Source: JALWSI01 sp964569095 [NCBI: uncultured Aquificales bacterium] (GTDB lineage Bacteria; Thermosulfidibacterota; Thermosulfidibacteria; Thermosulfidibacterales). From it: 10,742 nucleotides of DNA. Below, piece after piece: positions 1-5,574 of the stretch; positions within the stretch are counted from its first letter, which is position 1, and the number at the start of each line of letters is the position of its first letter. The DNA lies in contig CAZMTB010000021.1 in the NCBI GenBank assembly GCA_964569095.1, positions 1 through 10,742 of the forward strand, given 5' to 3'. Below the pieces are notes generated by a model, which saw nothing but the letters and a program-made list of their open reading frames with translations, had not been told where the DNA came from and did not search any database. Made by a program: the position numbers and the translations under genes.

Positions 1-18
1 CATCTCTGGTGCGTAGTT

Positions 19-924
19 TTGGCTAATCTCCGTGCCGTTATGCGCGTTCTGGTGAGCACCCTTCTCTTCGCGGTGCTATGGAGTTTTCCCCTTGGGGCTG
101 CTACGACCACCATACACCTCTATCCCAACAGGCCCCACCCGGGGGACGTAGCGGCGGTGGGGGTGAGAGGAGTGGACAGTGGAGTTCCCCTAAAGCTGGT
201 AGTGCTGTTTTTGGGAAGCAGAGTAACAAAAAGGACTTCCCTTCTTCCCGGCGATGGGAATAAAATTCTCCTGATTGCTATTCCACTGGATGCAAAAGGC
301 TTTCTCCTCAGGGTGAAGAGGATGGATGGCGTCCAGCTGGCAGGGGTCAGAGTTCTCCTTTCAAGGAGGGAGGCTCCCCTGTCGCGCCTGAGACTGGACA
401 AGAGATACTTGACTCCTCCCAAAAACCTTCGGAAGAGAATCGAGGCCCAGAGGAGGAGGCTGAGAGCTATTCTCTCTCACCGCAGTGCCTTCTGGTATCC
501 CAGTGGTGCCCCTATGATGCCCTTGGCCAGATACCGCAAGACCACTCCCTTTGGTGCCAGAAGGGTGATAAACGGCGTGGCAGTTTCCCCTCACAGCGGC
601 GTTGATCTGGCGGCTCCTGCAGGCACTCCAGTGAGGGCGGTCTTTGGAGGCAGGGTGGTACTTGCAGAGAGGCTTTACTACACTGGAAATACCGTGGTTT
701 TGGACCATGGAAGGGGGTTCTTCACCCTCTATGCCCATCTCAGCTCCTTTAAGGTGAAGATGGGAGAGTTGGTGAACAAGGGGGGCGTTATTGGCAAGGT
801 GGGAAGTACCGGAAGGGCTACCGGACCTCACCTCCACTGGGGGGCCTATCTTAATGGGGCTAAGGTAGATCCCCTCTCCTTATTCTCGCTGCCTCCCTAT
901 ATCTGGTCTTTGGCTGGCAGGTGA
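19..924 (+). CDS. Secreted M23 (LytM-type) zinc metallopeptidase
   Basis: This is a probable peptidoglycan endopeptidase acting in the periplasm on peptide cross-links. The N-terminus is a hydrophobic signal segment (about residues 9-28, ending LGAA), followed by a beta-rich Ig-like region and an Arg-rich linker (about 120-155). The catalytic LytM domain spans about 175-290. The complete metal and catalytic set is visible: H192 and D196 in the HSGVD motif, H240 in YAHL, and H271/H273 in GPHLHW. By analogy with LytM, H192, D196 and H273 bind zinc and H240 and H271 are catalytic, so an active enzyme is expected. The 301-residue length is normal for a single-domain secreted M23 protein. The start is uncertain. 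The TTG at 19 is the longest option, but an in-frame ATG at 40 also gives a good signal peptide, and neither has a clear Shine-Dalgarno. cysM starts 19 nt after its stop, so the two may be cotranscribed. Confidence 0.9.
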   Translation: MANLRAVMRVLVSTLLFAVLWSFPLGAATTTIHLYPNRPHPGDVAAVGVRGVDSGVPLKLVVLFLGSRVTKRTSLLPGDGNKILLIAIPLDAKGFLLRVKRMDGVQLAGVRVLLSRREAPLSRLRLDKRYLTPPKNLRKRIEAQRRRLRAILSHRSAFWYPSGAPMMPLARYRKTTPFGARRVINGVAVSPHSGVDLAAPAGTPVRAVFGGRVVLAERLYYTGNTVVLDHGRGFFTLYAHLSSFKVKMGELVNKGGVIGKVGSTGRATGPHLHWGAYLNGAKVDPLSLFSLPPYIWSLAGR

Positions 925-943
925 TTGACCCTCAAAGTGAGCG

Positions 944-1855
944 GTGGTATCACTTCGCCCCATGAGTGGGCGTAGAGGAATACTGAAGGCCATAGGAAAC
1001 ACCCCTTTGGTGCGGTTGGACACCTACTCCACGGATAGGGTCGAGATCTGGGCCAAGCTTGAGGGGATGAATCCGGGGGGAAGTGTAAAAGACAGAACCG
1101 CCCTTTACCTCATTGAAGATGCGGAGTCTAAAGGAGAACTCCCTGGTAAGGAGGTTCTTGAACCAACCAGCGGGAATACGGGGATCGGTCTTGCGATGGT
1201 CTGCGCGGTGAAGGGATACCCCATCACCGTGGTCATGCCCGAGTCCATGAGCGTGGAGAGGAGGCAGATACTACTGGCCTTTGGGGCAAAGCTGGAGTTG
1301 ACTCCCGGAGAGCTGGGAACCGACGGTGCGATAGAGAGGGCGCACGAGATGGCCAAGGCCAATCCAGAAAAGTATTTCATGCCCAACCAGTTCGACAACC
1401 CTGCCAACATAAGGGCTCACTACGAGACCACTGGCAGGGAGATATGGGAGCAGACGGGTGGAGAGATAACCGCCTACGTTGCTGGCATAGGTACCTCGGG
1501 AACCTTGATGGGATCTGGCAGGTACCTCAAAGAGCGGGATCCCAGCGTCCTGGTGGTCGGGGTTGAGCCAGGGCCCAACCACGGTATTCAGGGGTTAAAG
1601 AGCCTGGAGGAGGCCAGGGTTCCTGCCATTTTCGATCCATCTGTTCCAGACAGGATGATCAGGGTGGCAGACGAAGACGCCTTCAGGGTGGCCAAGGAGT
1701 TGCCTAAGCGTGAGGGGCTCTTCGTGGGAATAAGCTCGGGAGCTGCCCTTTGCGCTGCCTTGGATGTGGCTTCAGGCCTGGAAAGGGGAAGGATTGTGGT
1801 GATCTTTCCTGACGGGGGAGAGAGGTACCTTTCAACCGGTCTCTTTCCGGCTTAG
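944..1855 (+). CDS. cysM: Cysteine synthase, CysM-type, PLP-dependent
   Basis: This is a cytoplasmic fold-type II PLP enzyme that makes L-cysteine from an activated serine and a sulfur donor. All family landmarks are present: IGNTPLVRL near the start, the PLP-lysine motif PGGSVKDR (K49), the substrate loop EPTSGNTG (73-80), the phosphate-binding GIGTSGT loop (181-187) and GISSG (262-266), whose serine faces the PLP ring nitrogen. The SVERRQ stretch and the C-terminal RYLSTG resemble CysM (O-acetylserine or O-phosphoserine users) more than CysK. The 303-residue length is that of E. coli CysM as I recall it. The GTG start at 944 gives the longest frame. The ATG at 962 (MSGRRG...) matches the usual CysM N-terminus better and may be the true start; neither has a strong ribosome site. 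The stop overlaps the convergent neighbour by 4 nt. Whether the substrate is O-acetylserine, O-phosphoserine or thiosulfate cannot be read from this sequence. Confidence 0.93.
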   Translation: MVSLRPMSGRRGILKAIGNTPLVRLDTYSTDRVEIWAKLEGMNPGGSVKDRTALYLIEDAESKGELPGKEVLEPTSGNTGIGLAMVCAVKGYPITVVMPESMSVERRQILLAFGAKLELTPGELGTDGAIERAHEMAKANPEKYFMPNQFDNPANIRAHYETTGREIWEQTGGEITAYVAGIGTSGTLMGSGRYLKERDPSVLVVGVEPGPNHGIQGLKSLEEARVPAIFDPSVPDRMIRVADEDAFRVAKELPKREGLFVGISSGAALCAALDVASGLERGRIVVIFPDGGERYLSTGLFPA

Positions 1856-2364
1856 TTTTCCTTCTTGTTTCGCTCTGACCAGAGCTTGTAGTAGAACCTG
1901 TTGGGGAGAGCAGAGAATAGGCTGTATAGCACCTCTCTGCGTGGATGGAACAGTTCGCCCGTCTTGAAGGGTGTGAGGTTTAGTATCTCCTCTGCAATGC
2001 GAGGAGTAGAGATCTGGGAGGGGGCTCCCTCTCCCATAAGGGTGAAACAGGGCGCCTCCACCCCTATTCCTCTCATGATCTCGGTACACTTAAGCAGCAC
2101 CTCTTTAAGCGTATCTATGGAGAAGTGGGCTGCATTCCCCAATCCCATCCAGAGAACCCAGGGTGCTCTCCATCCTTTTGGAGAGGTGATCAGCAGCCCC
2201 TCACCCTTTGGGAGTTTGGTCTCTTCCAAGTGGTTGAGTGCGAATCCTCCCATACGCCTAGCGAGGTGTAGGGAGCTTTCGTCCATCTCCCTCTTGGTGT
2301 AGAGGCCTGTGACGATCAGGTCGGCTTCTATCTCCTCCGCCGGGTAGTCGGTTAGTCTCCACAT
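1852..2364 (-). CDS. Stand-alone leucyl-aminopeptidase (M17) N-terminal-like domain protein
   Basis: This 170-residue cytoplasmic protein resembles the N-terminal, macro-like domain of M17 leucyl aminopeptidases. It has the early strand [10 protein letters not shown] (13-22), a helix around 26-47, and a strand-turn WVLWMGLGN (69-77) that matches the 'vLLVGLGk' hallmark, followed by a helix at 83-99. The metal-binding catalytic domain of M17 enzymes, including NTDAEGR, is completely absent, so peptidase activity is not expected. A regulatory or binding role is possible but unproven. The ATG is preceded by a good Shine-Dalgarno (AGGGAG, 3 nt spacing on the - strand). The gene is divergent from the dGTPase gene across 53 nt, and its TAA overlaps the cysM TAG convergently. 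It has no signal peptide or membrane segment. The family assignment rests on pattern recall and is moderate; a diverged macro-like protein is the main alternative. Confidence 0.7.
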   Translation of the reverse strand: MWRLTDYPAEEIEADLIVTGLYTKREMDESSLHLARRMGGFALNHLEETKLPKGEGLLITSPKGWRAPWVLWMGLGNAAHFSIDTLKEVLLKCTEIMRGIGVEAPCFTLMGEGAPSQISTPRIAEEILNLTPFKTGELFHPRREVLYSLFSALPNRFYYKLWSERNKKEN

Positions 2365-2381
2365 GGGCTCCCTTATTACAC

Positions 2382-2410
2382 TTGATGGTGGTTTAGAGGA
2401 AGGGTAGTAT
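2382..2410 (+). promoter_or_regulatory. Candidate sigma-70 promoter for dgt
   Basis: TTGATG (2382-2387) and TAGTAT (2405-2410) are separated by exactly 17 nt in the short divergent gap. Each hexamer matches four of six consensus positions. The predicted transcription start would fall at about 2416-2418, directly at the dgt ATG, so the mRNA would be almost leaderless. That makes the assignment doubtful unless leaderless translation occurs. Confidence 0.3.
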
Positions 2411-2417
2411 CTCTCCT

Positions 2418-3458
2418 ATGCATAATGGGATCTTCAGGAAGGACGTAGAAGAGTGGGAGATTAAACGCCTGCATCCCCGGGCTGCAAAGAGCGCTCTCAC
2501 TCAGGGAAGGGAGAGAGAGGAGGAGCCTTGTCCCGTCAGAACGGCCTTTCAGAGGGACAGGGACAGGGTTATCTACTCCAAGGCCTTCAGGAGACTTAAG
2601 CACAAGACCCAGGTCTTTCTCTCTCCCACAGGTGATCACTACCGCACCAGGCTTACCCATACCCTGGAGGTTGCCCAGCTCTCGCGAACCATTGCCAGAG
2701 CGTTGATGTTGAACGAGGATCTGGCTGAGGCCATAGCTTTGGGCCACGACCTTGGGCACACCCCTTTCGGGCACGCAGGGGAAGAGGTACTCAACAAAAT
2801 AGTTCCGGGGGGGTTCTACCATCCCAAGCAGAGCCTCAGGGTGGTAGAGAAGCTGGAGAACGATGGCATGGGTCTTAATCCCACCTACGAGGTTAGACAG
2901 GGTATACTGCACCATTCCAAAGGTATGGGTTCCATAATGCCCTCGGAACAACAGGCTCAGAACATCACCTTGGAGGCTCAGGTGGTTAGGCTTGCCGATG
3001 CCATTGCCTATGTGAACCACGATCTTGACGATGCCATTAGGGCAGGATTGGTGGATGAAGGAGATATACCAAGGGAATTGAGGCACGCCCTTGGAGAGAC
3101 CCATTCTGGTCGTATCAACACCATGGTGACTGATGTGATAAAGAGCTCGTTGGAATGCGATCTGGAGAGAGTCAGGTTCTCCTCTGCGGTGCTCCAGGCG
3201 GTTACAGAGCTAAGGGGGTTTCTCTACGAGAGGGTGTACTCTGCCCCTGTGGTCTACAGGGAGTTCGTCAAAGCCACCAAGTTGGTGGAGGAGCTCTACA
3301 ACCACCTGTTGAGTCATCCTGAGCACATAAACCTTATGAAGGGTAACGAATCTGATCCGTTGCCCAGAAGGGTATCGGACTTTATCGCTGGCATGACAGA
3401 CCGTTACGCTCTCCACCTCTATTCAAAGCTCTTTCTACCGAGTCCTTGGGAGGTTTAG
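2418..3458 (+). CDS. dgt: HD-domain deoxyguanosinetriphosphate triphosphohydrolase-like protein
   Basis: This is a cytoplasmic dNTP triphosphohydrolase of the dGTPase family, which cleaves dNTPs to deoxynucleoside plus triphosphate and helps balance dNTP pools. The signature [20 protein letters not shown] (41-60) is typical of the family. The HD metal ligands are visible: H81 in THTLEV, H110-D111 in GHDLGH, and D194 in LADAIAY. Additional family residues H114 and H119 lie in the [10 protein letters not shown] motif. The 346-residue length fits the shorter 'dGTPase-like' class. The ATG at 2418 leaves the usual charged leader of about 40 residues before RTAFQRD. A GA-rich Shine-Dalgarno-like stretch at 2396-2404 lies 13 nt upstream, which is long. 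The gene stands alone between a divergent gene and a 297-nt gap; the dnaG/rpoD neighbours common elsewhere are not seen here. Substrate preference among dNTPs cannot be predicted from sequence. Confidence 0.93.
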   Translation: MHNGIFRKDVEEWEIKRLHPRAAKSALTQGREREEEPCPVRTAFQRDRDRVIYSKAFRRLKHKTQVFLSPTGDHYRTRLTHTLEVAQLSRTIARALMLNEDLAEAIALGHDLGHTPFGHAGEEVLNKIVPGGFYHPKQSLRVVEKLENDGMGLNPTYEVRQGILHHSKGMGSIMPSEQQAQNITLEAQVVRLADAIAYVNHDLDDAIRAGLVDEGDIPRELRHALGETHSGRINTMVTDVIKSSLECDLERVRFSSAVLQAVTELRGFLYERVYSAPVVYREFVKATKLVEELYNHLLSHPEHINLMKGNESDPLPRRVSDFIAGMTDRYALHLYSKLFLPSPWEV

Positions 3459-3478
3459 GGGCTTAATCCTCTTCTTTT
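3457..3478 (+). terminator. Weak possible intrinsic terminator after dgt
   Basis: A 5-bp stem (AGGGG at 3457-3461 with CCTCT at 3468-3472, one G-U pair) encloses a 6-nt loop and is followed by a T-rich run (TCTTTT). The stem overlaps the dgt stop codon and is short, so this is only a tentative terminator. No stronger hairpin was found before the downstream operon. Confidence 0.25.
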
Positions 3479-3517
3479 CCGTGACTCCCGAAGAAAATTT
3501 TCTCTTTGTTATCTCTT

Positions 3518-3533
3518 TGGCATGATGCTTGCT
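3518..3533 (+). promoter_or_regulatory. Sigma-54 (RpoN) -24/-12 promoter
   Basis: The stretch reads TTGGCATGATGCTTGCT when one trailing base is followed out (3517-3533 region). It matches the established TTGGCACG-N4-TTGCW consensus with one change (C to T after GGCA). The invariant -24 GG (3519-3520) and -12 GC (3531-3532) are exactly 12 nt apart, as required. The site points toward the polysaccharide operon, with the first gene starting about 220 nt downstream. Transcription would start near 3544 and need an AAA+ enhancer-binding protein not encoded in this window. Confidence 0.55.
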
Positions 3534-3695
3534 CTCTCTGAAGGTTAGAGATTAAGTATCCATTGATTTAGGGAGAGACAAGGAGGGAAAGTTGTAGTAA
3601 AGATGGAAATCATAGTAGATTTGGTAAGGAGGAAGATTTGAACACTTGATCCAGAAAAAAATTCATGTTATTTGGCATGGATGTTGAAGAGACTG

Positions 3696-3724
3696 TTGAC
3701 TTTGAAGAGGTTTGCCGATATTTG
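3696..3724 (+). promoter_or_regulatory. Weak sigma-70-like promoter candidate for the polysaccharide operon
   Basis: TTGACT (3696-3701, five of six positions) is followed after 17 nt by TATTTG (3719-3724), which is a poor -10 element lacking the final T. It would give a leader of about 25 nt that includes the FecR-gene ribosome site. The spacing is ideal but the -10 is weak, so this is a tentative alternative to the sigma-54 site. Confidence 0.25.
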
Positions 3725-3740
3725 AATGAGAGATAATGAA

Positions 3741-3747
3741 GAGGAGG
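3741..3747 (+). promoter_or_regulatory. Strong ribosome binding site fixing the FecR-gene start at 3756
   Basis: GAGGAGG lies 8 nt before the ATG at 3756. This favours that start over the in-frame ATG at 3726, which has no comparable site and would add an acidic 10-residue extension in front of the signal peptide. Confidence 0.7.
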
Positions 3748-3755
3748 ATGGGATT

Positions 3756-4511
3756 ATGAGTAGGATCAGGCATGGGTTGGTGATGGGGTTGTTATTGGCA
3801 TTCTTAGCCATAACGTCCTCAGCTAATGCCCAAGTTCTGGCATTAGGTAAGGTGAAGATGATAGGGAAAGTTAGTGCTAAAGGCCCTGGAGAACTACTTT
3901 TCGTCGGTGAAAAGGACAGTGAAGCTCCCCTTCTTCCTGGATCGGTAATAACCACTTGGGATAGTGGAAAAGCGGTAATAGATATTCCTGGAAGAGGGTC
4001 TGTATTACTGGGTGAGAACAGCGTGTTGAAGGTGTCTGAGGTTGGAGGAAAGCCGGTTCTCAAGTTAGAAAAGGGGACACTTCACTGCGAGGTTTTAAAG
4101 GGTGGCCGCATAGACATACTAACAAAAAAAGCGGCAATAGTTGCTGGAACTCCTACTTCGAGGACCGCAGGAAGAGTGATGGTGGACAAGTTGAACAACC
4201 TGACTTACTGCTGTGATGAGGGGTTGTTTAATGTCGTTCCATCCGGTGGTGTGGCCAGAAGGGTGCCTGCAGGTAGCTGCGAACAGGTTACTCTGGCGGC
4301 TGGCGCGGTTGAGGAACCGTCTCCCAAAGAGGCCGGAATGGTGCCCTTGGCAGCAGGTGAGGAGGTTGGTGCCTCTTCTGCTTGGAGTTCTTCTGCTTGG
4401 ATTGGCGCGGGGATACTGGTGGCAGGTGGTGTGGCTGCAGCCATAGCTGCAGGAAACTCCGGAGGAGGAGGTAAACACCACAATGCCAGCGAGACGAGCC
4501 CAACCGAATAG
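3756..4511 (+). CDS. FecR-domain periplasmic protein with C-terminal membrane segment
   Basis: Numbering here is from the ATG at 3756 (251 residues). Residues 1-25 form a signal peptide (MSRIRHG, hydrophobic core, ANA cleavage site). A beta-rich FecR-like domain covers about 55-170: LPGSVITTWDSGKAVIDI, a GSVLLGENSVLKV strand pair, LEKGTLHCEV, and the ILTKKAAIVAGTPT turn typical of the family. Four cysteines (111, 152, 153, 175) would lie in the periplasm. Residues about 214-234 are a hydrophobic Ala/Gly helix, followed by a Gly4-His-rich tail. FecR domains are known as anti-sigma regulators or as periplasmic modules. This one has the domain outside and no cytoplasmic N-terminal anti-sigma region, and no sigma gene is adjacent. 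It heads the export operon and overlaps the Wza gene by 29 nt, suggesting a role in polysaccharide secretion or envelope sensing. The gene uses more A/T-ending codons than its neighbours. Confidence 0.82.
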   Translation: MSRIRHGLVMGLLLAFLAITSSANAQVLALGKVKMIGKVSAKGPGELLFVGEKDSEAPLLPGSVITTWDSGKAVIDIPGRGSVLLGENSVLKVSEVGGKPVLKLEKGTLHCEVLKGGRIDILTKKAAIVAGTPTSRTAGRVMVDKLNNLTYCCDEGLFNVVPSGGVARRVPAGSCEQVTLAAGAVEEPSPKEAGMVPLAAGEEVGASSAWSSSAWIGAGILVAGGVAAAIAAGNSGGGGKHHNASETSPTE

Positions 4512-5574
4512 GAAGAGGGGATCCGAAGGCAGCAGACCTCTATTCCGGATATTGGGCCAGAAGGCTAAGCTTTTTGCGGGTTTAGCGGCGATTCTTCTGT
4601 CGCTGTCTGCCTGCTTTTTTCCTCCTTACATCTCCCCCGAAGAGGGCGAGAAGCTGAGCCCAGGGGTGGAGCGTAAGGTGGAGAAGGAGCACCAGAGGGC
4701 CTTTAACAGCCAGATAGTCTCCCTGGCGGCTAGCCAGGGAAGTGGAGAGAACCTCTACCGCTTGGGGCCGGGTGATGTGGTAGAGGTTTCGGTCTTTGGA
4801 GTTGAGGCCCTATCCAATGTAAAGTGTCGCATTGGCGGAGACGGTTACGCCAGCCTACCACTGGTTGGCCCCGTGAAACTGGGGGGGCTTACGGTTAGAG
4901 AGGCCCAAAATGCTGTGGCCAAGGCCTACAAAACCTACATAAATCATCCCAAAGTGACCCTCTACATCACTGAATACCACAACTACAGGGTGTCGGTGCT
5001 GGGAGAGGTGAAGAACCCCTCTGTTTACGAGCTTAAGGGGCCACGGAGCCTCTTAGACGTGATTGCCCAGGCTGGAGGGGTGACCGACGACGCGGATCAC
5101 ACCATCACCGTGGTGAGAACCGAGAACGGCACCAGGCGCAGCATGATCATAGATCTGGACCAGCTAATCACCGGCAAGGATCCCACGGGAAACATCATGG
5201 TTCAGGCAAACGACGTCATCTACGTGCCCCTTGCGGGTAGTTACTTCGTGGATGGCATGGTGCGCAGACCGGGAGCCTATCACCTCACCGAGCCCATCAC
5301 CCTTAGCAAGGCCATTGCCATGGCTGGTGGTATGGTTAGCGGCGCAGACATAAAGAAGGTGGGTATCTACAGGACCACGAAGGAGGGAGGCAGAAAGCCC
5401 ATAATCGTGAACCTCGAGGAGATAAGAACCGGGAAGATGGCGGATCCGGAGATTCAGGAGGGAGATGTGATTCTGGTTGGAAAGGACAGATTGCAGGTGT
5501 TGGTCTCCAAGTTCCTTGGATTCTTTGGGATACACTACAACATGTATCCTTACAGGTTTGGGGTGGGACGATGA
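4483..5574 (+). CDS. wza: Wza-type polysaccharide export outer-membrane lipoprotein (Poly_export + SLBB)
   Basis: This is the outer-membrane/periplasmic channel protein of a Wzc-dependent exopolysaccharide or capsule exporter. A basic leader (1-30) and hydrophobic stretch end in the lipobox LSAC, with lipidated C44. The Poly_export domain starts at LYRLGPGDVVEVSVFG (91-106) and runs to about 165. Two SLBB ubiquitin-like domains follow, at about 167-250 (VLGEVKNPSVYEL) and 254-333 (VDGMVRRPGAYHL). The aromatic C-terminal segment (343-360) may form the membrane helix seen in Wza. At 363 residues it is close to E. coli Wza. The ATG at 4483 has a strong GGAGGAGGAGG site 11 nt upstream, inside the preceding gene. 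The leader before the hydrophobic core is unusually long, and an in-frame TTG at 4552 would shorten it but lacks a ribosome site. It overlaps wzc by 4 nt (ATGA), implying translational coupling. The symbol is a family label. Confidence 0.93.
   Translation: MPARRAQPNRKRGSEGSRPLFRILGQKAKLFAGLAAILLSLSACFFPPYISPEEGEKLSPGVERKVEKEHQRAFNSQIVSLAASQGSGENLYRLGPGDVVEVSVFGVEALSNVKCRIGGDGYASLPLVGPVKLGGLTVREAQNAVAKAYKTYINHPKVTLYITEYHNYRVSVLGEVKNPSVYELKGPRSLLDVIAQAGGVTDDADHTITVVRTENGTRRSMIIDLDQLITGKDPTGNIMVQANDVIYVPLAGSYFVDGMVRRPGAYHLTEPITLSKAIAMAGGMVSGADIKKVGIYRTTKEGGRKPIIVNLEEIRTGKMADPEIQEGDVILVGKDRLQVLVSKFLGFFGIHYNMYPYRFGVGR

Larger units (their letters stand above)
3459..3755. other. Gene-free A+T/purine-rich regulatory gap upstream of the polysaccharide operon
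   Basis: This 297-nt stretch has no convincing gene and is visibly richer in A+T than its neighbours. It contains a near-consensus sigma-54 promoter (3518-3533), a weaker look-alike (3672-3687), a weak sigma-70-like pair (3696-3724), a perfect 12-bp A+T palindrome (3492-3503), and three Shine-Dalgarno-like motifs (3580-3586, 3626-3632, 3741-3747). Only the last motif serves a recognised gene. If transcription starts near 3544, the mRNA would carry a leader of about 210 nt. I see no known riboswitch consensus in it. Confidence 0.6.

Noticed and set aside
2-16. Possible tail of an upstream gene ending at TAG (14-16)
   Set aside because: Only four codons are visible; nothing supports a real gene.
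2376-3104. Antisense frame of about 242 codons over dgt
   Set aside because: The opposite strand encodes a complete HD-domain dGTPase; the antisense product shows no domain.
3492-3503. Perfect 12-bp palindrome AGAAAATTTTCT as an operator
   Set aside because: Short A+T palindromes are common, there is no second copy, and no known regulator site is matched. It was noted only as part of the regulatory gap.
3603-3641. 12-residue frame MEIIVDLVRRKI
   Set aside because: Its Shine-Dalgarno-like motif is 16 nt away and the frame is too short to distinguish from chance.
3665-3736. 23-residue frame MLFGMDVEETVDFEEVCRYLNER
   Set aside because: No ribosome site at a sensible distance; probably chance in a GA-rich stretch.
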